From: Sulfitobacter guttiformis
Lineage (GTDB): Bacteria > Pseudomonadota > Alphaproteobacteria > Rhodobacterales > Rhodobacteraceae
Direction of reading: 5' to 3'
Assembly (NCBI RefSeq): GCF_003610455.1
Contig: NZ_RAQK01000002.1
Location: 868,001 to 932,000 of the forward strand
Length of the DNA stretch: 64,000 bases
Under the pieces are notes generated by a model. It saw nothing but the letters and a program-made list of their open reading frames with translations, was not told the origin of the DNA and did no database searches. Below, one piece after another: positions 35,698 to 45,566 of the stretch; position 1 is the first letter of the stretch; every line of letters begins with the position of its first letter. The translations under genes and the position numbers were made by a program.

Positions 35698-36425
35698 GGG
35701 TCTGTTGGTACAACGCCTGCGTGAATTTCGAGCGCTGTTAAATCGCTGACTGTGACACAGCGGTTTTTTTCGATCGTCACGATCCCTGCCTTGCGCAGAT
35801 GCGAGAGCTGGCGGCTGACCGTTTCGACCGTCAGCCCGAGAAAGTCCGCGATGTCCGCCCGGCGGAGTGGAATGTCGAAACTGTTCGCGAAGCCGTTTGC
35901 ATAGGGGTTGATGTGCCGTCCCAGCAACAGCAAAAAAGAAGCGACCTTTTCGGCTGCGGTTTTCTGCCCCAGTGTCATCATCCAGTCCCGTGCATCATCC
36001 AGCTCGCGAAGCGCCTGCTCATAGAGGCGGTGCTCCAATCCGGGCGATTGGCGTAGCATTTCTTCCAATGCCGATCTGGGGAATGTGCACAGGCGCACCG
36101 TGCTGGCGGCCTCTGCTCCGATCTCGCTGCTTTTGGCAAATGGCCGCCCTAGAAAATCGGGTGCAAACTGAAGTCCCACAATCTGCTGGCGACCATCAGG
36201 CAACAGACTGGTGAGCTTCACAACCCCGCTCAGGATATTGGCGTAACCATCGGCTGGCATACCGGCTGCGATCAATTCGGCACCCGGTTCAACCTCGCGG
36301 CGTCCGGCCTGTCGCCCCAACTGCACCAGCTGTTCGGGATCCAGCGCGCCGCATATTCCCCGATGACGTGCTTCGCATGCCTGACAAAGCGTCGGTACAT
36401 CGGCGTTATGGATATCGCGTCGCAT
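35658..36425 (-). CDS. fnrL: FnrL-type Crp/Fnr oxygen-responsive regulator
   Basis: The 255-residue product has the cysteines expected for an O2-labile [4Fe-4S] cluster: Cys14, Cys17 and Cys25 in the N-terminus and Cys113 in the sensor domain. A cNMP-like beta-roll, a dimer helix and a winged helix follow. The recognition helix ETVSRQLSHLRKAGI carries the E--SR pattern known to read TTGAT half-sites. ATG at 36425 follows a strong AGGAGG. The likely target is the nearby FNR box before ccoI. The last residues are encoded by DNA shared with the hemerythrin-like gene. Confidence 0.94.
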   Translation of the reverse strand: MRRDIHNADVPTLCQACEARHRGICGALDPEQLVQLGRQAGRREVEPGAELIAAGMPADGYANILSGVVKLTSLLPDGRQQIVGLQFAPDFLGRPFAKSSEIGAEAASTVRLCTFPRSALEEMLRQSPGLEHRLYEQALRELDDARDWMMTLGQKTAAEKVASFLLLLGRHINPYANGFANSFDIPLRRADIADFLGLTVETVSRQLSHLRKAGIVTIEKNRCVTVSDLTALEIHAGVVPTDPQRTAARRNSGST

Positions 36426-36703
36426 GTAGGCGCCTCCTTGTATCTGTTTGCAGCAGCAAAACCTACCGTGAGCGACATCTCATCGCGTCTGGTCGTAGGC
36501 CTGATATTCAGGTCTGAACGCGGTCCCTCAAGATACTCTTATACTCGATAAGCCTGCACGGTATTGAAAATCCGGCGAGTCGGCTTAGCTTAACCGAACC
36601 GACTGCGTACTTAAACGTCTGCAAGGGGTATCACACAAAATGATATTTTGGGATAGCCAGTACGCAGGCGCAAAACGGGACTGCCACGCGGCAAACATTG
36701 CCC

Positions 36704-37096
36704 CTATGCGGGAAATTTTTCCAGCTTGGCAAGGATCGGGCAATCAGGCCGGCTGTCGCCTGCGCATTCACGCACCAGATGGGACAGAGTATCGCGGATC
36801 GCGGCGAGATCTTCGATTTTACGCTCGATCTGTTGCAAGTGCTCTTTCGCAATGGCGCGCACATCCGCGCTCGCGCGGTCCTGATCATCCCACAGCGCCA
36901 GCAAATTACGGCAATCCTCAATGGTAAATCCCAGCGCACGGGAGCGTCCCAGAAACGCCAGCTTGTGCATATCGCTCTCGCGAAAACTGCGATAGCCGTT
37001 TGTATCACGCAGCGGTGTAATGAGGCCGATGTCCTCATAATAACGTATGGTCTTGACAGGAAGGCCGGATTTCTTGGCCACTTCGCCGATGTTCAT
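36704..37096 (-). CDS. cueR: Copper(I)-responsive MerR-family regulator CueR
   Basis: The 130-residue activator has a MerR winged helix (MNIGEVAKKSGLPVKTIRYYE, residues 1-21), a long dimerisation helix and a metal loop with Cys111 and Cys119 (spacing X7). Ser76 replaces the Cys found in Zn-sensing relatives, which supports Cu(I) sensing. It begins ten bases after the copA stop, with AGGAGG overlapping that stop. It is thus probably read from the copA promoter that it controls. Confidence 0.93.
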   Translation of the reverse strand: MNIGEVAKKSGLPVKTIRYYEDIGLITPLRDTNGYRSFRESDMHKLAFLGRSRALGFTIEDCRNLLALWDDQDRASADVRAIAKEHLQQIERKIEDLAAIRDTLSHLVRECAGDSRPDCPILAKLEKFPA

Positions 37097-37106
37097 AAGC
37101 TTCCTC

Positions 37107-39614
37107 CTACTCTGCTATTGCGGGGACAAAGGCGGGCTTGCCCCCACGACGGGTAGTTTCTTCCGCAACAGGCCGTTTGATCCAGCGTAACCGTAATGCA
37201 TTGGACAGAACAAAAACACTCGATAACGCCATCGCCCCTGCCGCCAGCGCGGGCGATAGCATGAGGCCCGACACAGGATAGAATACTCCGGCCGCTACAG
37301 GGATCAGAAGTGCGTTATATCCAAAAGCCCAAAACAGATTTTGCCGGATGTTGCGCATGGTTCGGCGACTGACGTGAAATGCGTTAACAACACCGCCAAG
37401 ATCGCCAGACATCAGCACAACATCCGCTGCCTCTATGGCCACATCTGTGCCAGTACCGATGGCCACCCCCACATCCGCATGCGCGAGCGCAGGCGCATCA
37501 TTGATCCCGTCCCCGACAAAAGCGACCTTGCGCCCCCCTGCTTGCAACTGCTGCATTGCAGTGACTTTGCCTTCAGGCAGAACTTCGGCAACGATTACAT
37601 CAATCCCCAGTTGGGACCCGATCGCCTCAGCCGTGGCTTGATTGTCACCCGTGATCATTGCCACCTTGAGACCGAGCCCATGCAGCGCCGCAATTGCCTG
37701 TGCACTACCTGCCTTTACAGGGTCCGACACTGCGATGACTGCTGCCAACTGCCCGTCGATTGCAGCGTAAAGCGGAGTCTTGCCCGCTTGCCCCAGTAGC
37801 GTACCGGCATCCCGTACACCGTCCAGCGCAATGCCTTCACGCAGCATCAGGCGGTCGGCACCGACGAGGATCTGCTGCCCCTCGACAACCGCGCTAACAC
37901 CGTAGCCGGTAATCGACCGAAAATTTTCTACCGCTGCAAGGGTCAATCCATCGTGCTGTGCATGACGCACGATGGCATCTGCAACAGGATGTTCCGAAGT
38001 GGCCTCGACCGACGCAACAAGGCGCAGCACGTCGCGTTGCGTGAACCCCTCCGTCACGGTCAGATCCGTCAGTTCAGGCCGCCCTTGGGTCAGCGTGCCG
38101 GTTTTGTCAAAAGCAACTGTTTGGATGTCGCCCAGCGATTGCAGTGCATCACCGCGCCGGAACAGCACCCCCATCTGCGCCGCACGCCCCGTTCCCACCA
38201 TAATAGAAGTGGGGGTGGCCAGACCCATGGCACAGGGGCAAGCGATGATAAGCACGGCAACCGCCGCCACCACTGCAAAGCCCAGCGCGGGTGTTGGCCC
38301 CACCACCAGCCACGCGCAAAACGTCAGTGCCGCAATCCCCATCACCGCAGGAACGAACCATAGCGTAATCCGGTTAACCAGATCCTGAATGGGCAGCTTG
38401 GCACCCTGTGCTTCCTCAACCATGCGAATAATCTGCGACAGCATCGTATCGCTGCCCACCTTTGTGGCGCGAAACACCAGCGCGCCGGCACCATTGACCG
38501 TCCCACCAACAACGGTGGCACCTTGGGATTTCTCCACCGGAACAGGCTCACCCGTTATCATGCTTTCATCGACATAAGAGGCACCGCTCACGATTGTACC
38601 ATCGAGAGGGATCTGCGCACCCGGTCGAACCTGTACCAGATCACCGACGACGATATCATCGACGGCCACTTCAATAGTCTCGCCTCCGCGCTCCACACGG
38701 GCGGTACTGGCCTTGAGGCCGACAAGTCGCGCGATTGCCTCTCCGGTCCGGCCCTTCGCACGCGCCTCAAGGAACCGACCCAGAAGAATTAGCGTGACGA
38801 TCATCGCAGCCGCCTCGAAATAGACCGCACGGCTACCGGCAGGCAGCAACGCAGGAACAAACAACGCAACTGTGGAATACCCCCAAGCCGCCGAGGTGCC
38901 CAGCGCCACAAGCGAATTCATATCAGGGGCGCCGCGCAACAGCGCCGGAAACCCCTTGAGATAAAACTGCCGCCCCGGAACCGCGAGAACAATGGTCGTC
39001 AGCACAAACTGAATGCCCCAACTCACCGACATGCCCATCGTTTCCATAATCCAAAGGTGCAGCGCGGGGATCATATGACCGCCCATCTCAAGCACAAAAA
39101 CTGGCAATGTCAGTGCCGCAGCCAGCAATGTCATAAATTTGAGATGGGTTTCTTCCATAGCTTTGCGATCACGAACATCCTGTGCGCCGCCGTCTTCAGT
39201 GACCAATCGAGCAGGGTATCCTGCCTCGTTTGCCGCCCGTGAAATTACTTCGGTGGGAATCGCCAACGCTTCAACAGTTGCCACCTCTTGCGCCAAATTG
39301 ACGGCGGCATGGACAACACCGGGCACGGCCATCAGGGCATGCTCGACCCGCCCCACGCAGGAGGCACAGGACATATTTTCAACCGAAAACCTGTAGGTTT
39401 GCAGCTGAGCCGGATATCCCGCCTGCGATAGCGCAACAGCAACATCCCGCAAACCCGCACCGTCAGCCATCACTACCGTGGCCGTCTGCGCTGCAAGATT
39501 AACGCTTGCCGACTGCACGTCCTTTACAGCCGTCAAGGCATTTTCAACCCGCCCCACGCATGAGCCGCAGGACATATCGCGCACGTGAAAGGTGAAAGAA
39601 TTTTGGCGGCTCAT
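37107..39614 (-). CDS. copA: Copper-exporting P1B-ATPase CopA
   Basis: The 835-residue pump exports cytosolic Cu(I). Two N-terminal HMA domains carry CGSC (Cys16, Cys19) and CASC (Cys82, Cys85). Eight helices include [36 protein letters not shown] and [16 protein letters not shown] form the ATPase core. AGGAG is eight bases before ATG at 39614. It differs from the nearby CcoI in having two HMA domains and a CueR-type promoter, so it fits detoxification rather than oxidase assembly. Confidence 0.95.
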   Translation of the reverse strand: MSRQNSFTFHVRDMSCGSCVGRVENALTAVKDVQSASVNLAAQTATVVMADGAGLRDVAVALSQAGYPAQLQTYRFSVENMSCASCVGRVEHALMAVPGVVHAAVNLAQEVATVEALAIPTEVISRAANEAGYPARLVTEDGGAQDVRDRKAMEETHLKFMTLLAAALTLPVFVLEMGGHMIPALHLWIMETMGMSVSWGIQFVLTTIVLAVPGRQFYLKGFPALLRGAPDMNSLVALGTSAAWGYSTVALFVPALLPAGSRAVYFEAAAMIVTLILLGRFLEARAKGRTGEAIARLVGLKASTARVERGGETIEVAVDDIVVGDLVQVRPGAQIPLDGTIVSGASYVDESMITGEPVPVEKSQGATVVGGTVNGAGALVFRATKVGSDTMLSQIIRMVEEAQGAKLPIQDLVNRITLWFVPAVMGIAALTFCAWLVVGPTPALGFAVVAAVAVLIIACPCAMGLATPTSIMVGTGRAAQMGVLFRRGDALQSLGDIQTVAFDKTGTLTQGRPELTDLTVTEGFTQRDVLRLVASVEATSEHPVADAIVRHAQHDGLTLAAVENFRSITGYGVSAVVEGQQILVGADRLMLREGIALDGVRDAGTLLGQAGKTPLYAAIDGQLAAVIAVSDPVKAGSAQAIAALHGLGLKVAMITGDNQATAEAIGSQLGIDVIVAEVLPEGKVTAMQQLQAGGRKVAFVGDGINDAPALAHADVGVAIGTGTDVAIEAADVVLMSGDLGGVVNAFHVSRRTMRNIRQNLFWAFGYNALLIPVAAGVFYPVSGLMLSPALAAGAMALSSVFVLSNALRLRWIKRPVAEETTRRGGKPAFVPAIAE

Positions 39615-39641
39615 GTCATCGACTCCTGTGTTTCACCTCAT

Positions 39642-39672
39642 CACATAGGGGTTCCAGCAGCTGGAGGGTCAA
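39642..39672 (-). promoter_or_regulatory. CueR-type promoter of copA-cueR
   Basis: Minus strand: TTGACC (39672-39667), a 19-bp spacer, then TATGTG (39647-39642). The spacer holds the dyad CCAGCTGCTGG. A 19-bp spacer with a dyad between -35 and -10 is the hallmark of MerR-family promoters. It is 28 bases upstream of the copA ATG. Confidence 0.75.
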
Positions 39673-39826
39673 GGGCAGATCTGGGATTGTTTCTGCTGCT
39701 GCCATTTGGAAGCTTATCAATCAGTAACTAAGGACAAACTGCATCGACATGATGCCCCCACGCGGGGGGATCCGGTCGCCTCGCGCACGGGCGTGTGGCG
39801 CACCCGTCTTGCACTACCTCGCGCTC

Positions 39827-39843
39827 CGTAAGGTTCTCGTAAG
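39827..39843 (+). promoter_or_regulatory. Tandem repeat CGTAAG-N5-CGTAAG upstream of eptA (PmrA-like box)
   Basis: CGTAAGGTTCTCGTAAG contains two identical hexamers with an 11-bp period, one helical turn, as bound by OmpR/PmrA-type dimers. The enteric PmrA box is CTTAAG-N5-CTTAAG-like. It lies about 47 bp before the eptA ATG at 39890. A matching regulator is encoded two genes downstream. Confidence 0.6.
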
Positions 39844-39889
39844 TTTGGCGTGGTGAATGCCGCTTAAACAACAGCAAAGATTCACCACT

Positions 39890-41554
39890 ATGACCCCATT
39901 TCAAATCATAAAGACCCGTGTTCAGCAATTGCGGAGCACCTATCCGCTATCGCCGCTGTCTCTGAGCGCGCTGGTGCTTGTATTTATTTTCTGCACAGCC
40001 AATGCCACATTCTGGACCATTGGTGCTGAAGTGTTTTCAGGTAGTCTGCTTTCGTTTGCAGGGTTCGGTTTGGCCATATTTTTGCTCACACTAGCATTTT
40101 TTTCGACGTTCGGTTTTCCTTGGACGGTCAAGCCCTTTCTGATTTTTATGCTCATCCTGAGCGCAGTGACTTCGTATTACATGGACACGCTCGGCGTGAT
40201 CATAGACCGCGACATGATCCAGAATGTGATGGTCACTACGATCACGGAATCCAAGCACCTACTAACCGCCGGTTTCATCCTCCATGTGGTCCTGTTCGGC
40301 GCTCTGCCCGCCCTTGTTGTGGCAGCAGTCAGGGTAAAACGGTTCGGTCTGCTGCGCACTTCCCTTGTGCCAGTGCTGACGCTGACGTTGGGCATCGCGG
40401 TGGCGGCGGGCTTGCTTATGAGTGATCTCAAATCCTATTCGTCTATCCTGCGCGAACGTAAGGATTATATGAGCAGTTTCCAACCTGGTGCACCCTTGGT
40501 CGCTACGGTCCGTTATGCCAAAATGATGGCACGTTCTACCAATGTTATCGTGGCAGCAGTGGGCGAGGATGCAGTGAAAGGGGAGGCCTACAGTCCTGAA
40601 CGCAAACCGTTGCTGACAATCGTTGTCGCGGGCGAGACAGCCCGCACACAGAATTTCAGCTTGAACGGCTACGGTGTGAAAACCAATCCGCGGCTTGAGC
40701 ATTTGCCTGTCGTCAGTTTTACCGATGTCAGTTCTTGCGGGACAGCCACGGCGACCTCCCTGCCTTGTATGTTCTCGAAGTTTGACCGCGATGGATATTC
40801 CTATGAAAAAGGGATTTCGAACGAAAGTGTTCTGGATGTGCTGGATCACGCGGGTTTTCACGTTGAATGGTGGGACAACAACACCGGGGACAAAGGTATT
40901 GCCGCTCGCGTTCCCACCCGCAGCCTTACTCATGAAACAGACCCCGAATTTTGTGCCGCGGGTGAATGTATGGACGGCATTTTCATGAATGCGCTTGCTG
41001 AATACGCGGACACAATTACCGAGGATACAGTACTGGTGCTCCACCAGATCGGCAGCCATGGCCCCACCTATCACCTGCGCTACCCGGCGCAATTCGAGCG
41101 GTTCACCCCGGCATGCAATACTGCGGAGTTCAAGCTGTGCTCTCCCGACGAGATTGTAAATGCCTACGACAATACAATTGCCTACACAGACGAAATTCTG
41201 GCGCAGACAATCGAATTCCTTGATGCTCAAGAACGGCTTTCAACAGCACTCATCTATGTATCCGACCACGGTGAATCGCTGGGCGAAGCGGGACTGTACC
41301 TACATGGCTCCCCCTATTTCATGGCCCCCGCGACCCAGACAAAAGTACCGATGATCCTGTGGATGTCGCAAACCTTCACGGAGCAATTCGGCCTTGATAA
41401 AGATTGCCTTGCCGCAAAACGTGACGCACCTTTGTCACATGACAATCTGTTCCATTCCCTGTTGGGTATGCTGGATGTCCAGACCCAAGCCCGTACACCC
41501 GCTCTTGATCTGTTCGAGACGTGCCGTAACCACCAAAAGGTAGCCAGCAAATGA
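39890..41554 (+). CDS. eptA: Lipid A phosphoethanolamine transferase (EptA family)
   Basis: This enzyme moves phosphoethanolamine from phosphatidylethanolamine to lipid A at the periplasmic face, which lowers cationic peptide binding. The 554-residue product has five N-terminal helices (to about residue 178) and a sulfatase-like domain. Metal Glu is in VVAGETARTQNFSLNGYG (about 245-262), the Thr nucleophile lies within SCGTATATSLPCMF (282-294), and Asp-His in YVSDHGESLGE. ATG at 39890 is preferred to one at 39857, which would lie very close to the regulator box. The stop overlaps dgkA as ATGA. Confidence 0.92.
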   Translation: MTPFQIIKTRVQQLRSTYPLSPLSLSALVLVFIFCTANATFWTIGAEVFSGSLLSFAGFGLAIFLLTLAFFSTFGFPWTVKPFLIFMLILSAVTSYYMDTLGVIIDRDMIQNVMVTTITESKHLLTAGFILHVVLFGALPALVVAAVRVKRFGLLRTSLVPVLTLTLGIAVAAGLLMSDLKSYSSILRERKDYMSSFQPGAPLVATVRYAKMMARSTNVIVAAVGEDAVKGEAYSPERKPLLTIVVAGETARTQNFSLNGYGVKTNPRLEHLPVVSFTDVSSCGTATATSLPCMFSKFDRDGYSYEKGISNESVLDVLDHAGFHVEWWDNNTGDKGIAARVPTRSLTHETDPEFCAAGECMDGIFMNALAEYADTITEDTVLVLHQIGSHGPTYHLRYPAQFERFTPACNTAEFKLCSPDEIVNAYDNTIAYTDEILAQTIEFLDAQERLSTALIYVSDHGESLGEAGLYLHGSPYFMAPATQTKVPMILWMSQTFTEQFGLDKDCLAAKRDAPLSHDNLFHSLLGMLDVQTQARTPALDLFETCRNHQKVASK

Positions 41555-41949
41555 GCCTTCACCCGGACGCATCCCGCGCAAAACCCGATCGTGTCACAGG
41601 AATTGCGCATATCTTTGCCGCCACAGGCTATTCCATCGGCGGCATCCGCAGGCTGTGGCAGGAAACAGCGTTTCGGCATATTGTCCTTGGCCTTCCGGTT
41701 TGCACAGGAGTTCTGGCCCTCGCAGGCGCGCGCGTGCCCGATTACTGTGTTCTTGTGATCCTGTTTTTCGGTCTCGTTGCCACCGAGGCGCTGAACACGG
41801 CAATCGAGTGTATCGTGGACCACCTCGCGCCCCACTGGGCCGAGTTTGCCCGCGATGCAAAAGATCTCGGTTCGCTGGCGACGATGTGTATGCTGGCGGC
41901 CAATGGCGTGTTTGTGGGCCATGTTGTGTGGCGGGCGATAAGTGCCTGA
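41551..41949 (+). CDS. dgkA: Diacylglycerol kinase
   Basis: The 132-residue membrane enzyme phosphorylates diacylglycerol to phosphatidate. It has an N-terminal amphipathic extension, three helices, and the DgkA signature EALNTAIECIVDHLA...FARDAKDLGSLA (residues 73-111), including catalytic Glu. EptA releases diacylglycerol from phosphatidylethanolamine, so coupling with EptA (four-base overlap) provides recycling. The same pairing is known in other bacteria. Confidence 0.95.
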   Translation: MSLHPDASRAKPDRVTGIAHIFAATGYSIGGIRRLWQETAFRHIVLGLPVCTGVLALAGARVPDYCVLVILFFGLVATEALNTAIECIVDHLAPHWAEFARDAKDLGSLATMCMLAANGVFVGHVVWRAISA

Positions 41950-42039
41950 TCGGGACTTATAGATCATGTCCCACCTTTATTTGTCCGCGTGCAACATTGT
42001 AAGCTGCGCACATGCTACTCCGAAAAGGCCAAAACATTC

Positions 42040-42696
42040 ATGCGCATCCTTTTGATCGAAGACGAGGCCGCGTTGGCCCGCCCGCTGCGCGAGCATCTAG
42101 AGGCAGATCAAAACATCGTAGAGTGGTTCAAGACGCTCGATGAGGCCGACAGTGCCATCCTTACGCTCGAATACGATGTTGTGTTGCTGGATCTTCACCT
42201 GCCTGACGGCGACGGTCTGTCATTCCTGAGCAGAGTGCGTGATCGCAATATCAGCACTCCAGTCATTATTCTGACAGCGCGAGACAAGGTATCCGACCGG
42301 ATAGACGGCCTTAATCGCGGAGCGGATGACTATGTAATAAAACCTTTTGATCTGGACGAGGTAAAGGCGCGCATCCACTCTGTTTGTCGCCGCAGTGCGG
42401 AGCAAAGCACCCAGACCACATTGGTGCGCGATCTGAGCATTTGCCTGACCGATCACAGCGTGACGCGCGCAGGCAAAGCTGTCCGGCTGACAGCCAAGGA
42501 ATGGAGCGTGCTCGAAGTGCTACTGCGTCGCAAATCGAAGATAGTACCAAAAGAAAGCCTTGAGGCAGCCGTTTACGCTTTCGGTGACGAGGTCGAAAGT
42601 AATGCACTGGAGGCTCATGTCAGCCGTCTGCGCGCTAAATTGGGTAAGGATCTGATCGTGACACATCGCGGCGTGGGATACATGCTCGCCCCATGA
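42040..42696 (+). CDS. OmpR/PmrA-type response regulator
   Basis: The 218-residue regulator has a receiver domain with phospho-acceptor Asp51 in VVLLDLHLPDGDG, Thr in ILTARDK and Lys in YVIKPF. A winged-helix DNA-binding domain follows (RLTAKEWSVLEVLLRRKSKIV to VSRLRAKLGKDLIVTHRGVGYML). ATG at 42040 begins MRILLIEDE; the earlier in-frame start at 41989 adds non-conserved residues. The stop overlaps the kinase start (ATGA). It is a good candidate to bind the direct repeat before eptA. Confidence 0.93.
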   Translation: MRILLIEDEAALARPLREHLEADQNIVEWFKTLDEADSAILTLEYDVVLLDLHLPDGDGLSFLSRVRDRNISTPVIILTARDKVSDRIDGLNRGADDYVIKPFDLDEVKARIHSVCRRSAEQSTQTTLVRDLSICLTDHSVTRAGKAVRLTAKEWSVLEVLLRRKSKIVPKESLEAAVYAFGDEVESNALEAHVSRLRAKLGKDLIVTHRGVGYMLAP

Positions 42697-44051
42697 AAAC
42701 ACGCCCCACCAGTCTGCTGAATACCCTATTCCGGTCACTGCTGCTCCCTGGGTTTGTGGCCGCTATTTTGGGCGTATTCATCGTCTATAGCCTTGTGAAA
42801 GAGGAATACGACGAACTGCATGACATTGCATTGCTCAGTAAGGCGAATTTGCTGATGCAGGTTTTCGAGGCCCGGAACGTACCTGTCCGAGGTGCGTCTT
42901 TTGCGGATACTTCGAACCCGCTATTGTTCGAATTCGCATTCCTCAAACAAGGCGAGCGGACGGTGTTCTGGGTTCTGGGCCCCGGACAGGAAATCATCCA
43001 AAGCTCCCCTGATGCCGATCAAGGATTGCTGGCCGCGCGGATAAAAGACGGACTTGTTACCGCTTTTGATCACCGTATCGCGCAGGTGAGTACACCAGAC
43101 GGACAATTAAGCGTGGTGGCCGCTGCCCCGATGGGGGAGCGCAACGAGGCGATCAGGGAGGTCGTCCTCGGAGTAAGCGCGGGTTTCATTCTGTTGGGCA
43201 TGTTTGTCATCTTTGCTGCCTACCGCGCTGTTCGACGCTCAGCCAAAGTAATCGCGGATCTAAGCGCCGAAATCGGCACCAAAGATGCCCATGACCTTAC
43301 CCCAATTGATCGCAAAAACACATTCTCCGAAATTGAGCCCGCGATTGATACAATCGACACGCTGATGAAGCGCCTTGACGCAACCCTTGCGGCAGAGCGG
43401 GCTTTTGCTACCAATGCGGCACATGAACTGCGAACGCCCGTCGCAATCTGTGTTGCCCACGTTCAACGGTTGCGTACTAAATTGAGCGATCCGGCTGCAA
43501 TCGGCAGCGCGGCAGAGATCGAGCAGGCTCTCAAACGGCTAACGCGCCTGATCGAGCGTTTGCTGCAAATGTCGCGGGCGCAATCAGGGCTCGGCACTGC
43601 TGCTGCGCACAGCGATATCGCACCGGTGGTCAATCTTCTGCTGCGCGAACTGCGCGCGCGGGTGCCGTCCGATACCGATCTGTTAATCACACCGTCCAAC
43701 GGCATATGGCGCAGTAATGTCGACCCCGACGCCATTGGGATCATTCTAAACAATCTTTTTGATAATGCCCTAAAACATGCCTTCGGTAGCAGCCCATTGG
43801 AAATCGATGCCTCCTGCGCGGGGCGCATCGTGATCTCGAATGATTGCGAGGCCCTAACGCCCGACAAACTGGGTGAAATTCAGGACCGGTTCGTGCGCAG
43901 CTCCCCTGCCGCCGAAGGCTTCGGCCTTGGTCTGTCGATCGTGCGCACGTTGTGTCAGCAATCAGGGAGCAGCTTGACGCTAAACTCGCCTCTTCCGGGG
44001 CAGACACGCGGGTTTTGTGCCATTTTGACCCTGCCAATCGACGGTAGCTAA
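42693..44051 (+). CDS. Sensor histidine kinase of the eptA module
   Basis: The 452-residue kinase has helices at about residues 15-34 and 156-177 around a periplasmic sensor domain of about 120 residues, then a linker. The H-box AFATNAAHELRTPVA carries phospho-acceptor His244. N- and G-box segments (ILNNLFDNALKHAF; GFGLGLSIVRTLCQQSG) complete the catalytic domain. The layout resembles PmrB/BasS-QseC kinases. The stimulus is unknown; metal ions, low pH or cationic peptides are usual for such kinases. It ends the module. Confidence 0.93.
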   Translation: MKTRPTSLLNTLFRSLLLPGFVAAILGVFIVYSLVKEEYDELHDIALLSKANLLMQVFEARNVPVRGASFADTSNPLLFEFAFLKQGERTVFWVLGPGQEIIQSSPDADQGLLAARIKDGLVTAFDHRIAQVSTPDGQLSVVAAAPMGERNEAIREVVLGVSAGFILLGMFVIFAAYRAVRRSAKVIADLSAEIGTKDAHDLTPIDRKNTFSEIEPAIDTIDTLMKRLDATLAAERAFATNAAHELRTPVAICVAHVQRLRTKLSDPAAIGSAAEIEQALKRLTRLIERLLQMSRAQSGLGTAAAHSDIAPVVNLLLRELRARVPSDTDLLITPSNGIWRSNVDPDAIGIILNNLFDNALKHAFGSSPLEIDASCAGRIVISNDCEALTPDKLGEIQDRFVRSSPAAEGFGLGLSIVRTLCQQSGSSLTLNSPLPGQTRGFCAILTLPIDGS

Positions 44052-44140
44052 AACAGACGGCAGCGCCAAGCATTGCGCCCCTTGTCAATGCGCGAGGTGC
44101 TACGGCACACTGGTGGAAACAAGTTCCAGAAAGCAAATCC

Positions 44141-45541
44141 ATGACCCGCAAACACGCCCTAGACGCAGCCGCCACCTATTTTGACGACGGTACCCTCAAG
44201 AATGATCTGGCCGCTCTCGTCGCCTATCGCAGCGAAAGTCAGAACCCTGATCAGGTCGATGTGCTGCACGAATATCTTACAAAAGCGCTCCAGCCGCGTC
44301 TTGAGGCGATGAATTTCGAATGTGCGATCCATGACAACCCCGCGACCAGATTTTCGGGCGGTCCGTTTTTGATCGGTCACCGGATCGAAGATGAGGCTCT
44401 GCCAACGATCCTTACATACGGGCACGGCGATGTAATCTGGGGACAGGACGCAAAATGGCGCGAGGGACTTGAACCATTTTGCCTGACCGAAGAAGGTCCA
44501 CGCTGGTACGGACGCGGCACGGCGGACAACAAGGTGCAGCATCTCATCAACATCGCAGCCTTGGAAGCAGTACTGGCTGTGCGCGGCAAGCTGGGTTTCA
44601 ACGTCAAAATCGTGATTGAGACCAGCGAGGAAATGGGCTCTCCAGGGCTGAGCGAAATGATGTCACTGCACCGTGAGGCACTGGCGGCGGATGTGTTTAT
44701 CGCCTCTGACGGCCCACGGCTGAGTGCGCAGCGCCCAACGATGTTCATGGGATCACGCGGCGCAATCAGTTTTGATCTCGAAGTTGATTTGAGGGTGGGT
44801 GCGCATCATTCGGGCAATTGGGGCGGATTGCTCGCCGATCCCGCGATCATCCTGTCGCATGCAATCGCAAGCATTACGGATGCCCGCGGGCAGATGCAAA
44901 TTCCACAATGGCGCCCCGACAGCCTGACACCCGCCATTCGGAACGCCTTGCGTGATCTTCCCGTTGCAGACCAGAGCGTACCAGAGGTTGATACAGATTG
45001 GGGCGAAGCCGAGCTGACCCCGGCCGAGAGGGCATATGGCTGGAACAGTTTTTCAGTATTAGCGATGACATCCGGGATCCCCGAAGCGCCGGTAAACGCG
45101 ATCGCAGCAAAGGCATGGGCGCGTTGCGCGCTGCGCTATGTGGTGGGCACGGATGTGGCGCGTATCCTGCCCGCCTTGCGTGAGCATCTGGACGCACGCG
45201 GATTTACCCAAGTAAAGGTGGTGCCTGTGGACAAGGGCGTCTTTGCCGCGACACGTCTGGACCCAGATCACCCTTGGGTCAGCTATGTCCGTGCGTCCTT
45301 GCGTGAGACAACAGGCAACGAGCCTCACGTTCTGCCCAATCTCGCCGGATCGCTGCCGAATGACTGTTTTGCCGATGTGCTGGGTTTGCCTACGATATGG
45401 ATCCCCCATAGTTATCTGGGGTGTAACCAACATGCCCCAAACGAGCATGTTCTCAAATCGGTATGCCGCGAGGGGATGTTGGTGATGGCGGGTCTATTCT
45501 GGGATATCGGGACAGGCACGCCTGACCGTAAAACTGGATGA
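44141..45541 (+). CDS. M20-family metallopeptidase
   Basis: The 466-residue enzyme has the di-metal peptidase pattern: YGHGDVIWG near residue 90 (first His and Asp), GRGTADNKVQHL near 127 (bridging Asp), ETSEEMGSPGL near 160 (catalytic Glu pair), ASDGPRL near 187, and the late His in IPHSYLGCNQHAPNEHV. A lid/dimer domain lies between about 200 and 330. The family hydrolyses dipeptides or N-acyl amino acids; the substrate is not evident. It begins 89 bases after the kinase and may be separately expressed. Confidence 0.93.
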   Translation: MTRKHALDAAATYFDDGTLKNDLAALVAYRSESQNPDQVDVLHEYLTKALQPRLEAMNFECAIHDNPATRFSGGPFLIGHRIEDEALPTILTYGHGDVIWGQDAKWREGLEPFCLTEEGPRWYGRGTADNKVQHLINIAALEAVLAVRGKLGFNVKIVIETSEEMGSPGLSEMMSLHREALAADVFIASDGPRLSAQRPTMFMGSRGAISFDLEVDLRVGAHHSGNWGGLLADPAIILSHAIASITDARGQMQIPQWRPDSLTPAIRNALRDLPVADQSVPEVDTDWGEAELTPAERAYGWNSFSVLAMTSGIPEAPVNAIAAKAWARCALRYVVGTDVARILPALREHLDARGFTQVKVVPVDKGVFAATRLDPDHPWVSYVRASLRETTGNEPHVLPNLAGSLPNDCFADVLGLPTIWIPHSYLGCNQHAPNEHVLKSVCREGMLVMAGLFWDIGTGTPDRKTG

Positions 45542-45566
45542 CTTGCGAGATCAAAGGTGGCGCATT

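Noticed and set aside
39857..39889. Earlier ATG (39857) as the eptA start
   Set aside because: It would lie only 13 bases after the PmrA-like repeat, leaving no room for a promoter and leader. It remains possible if the repeat is not functional.
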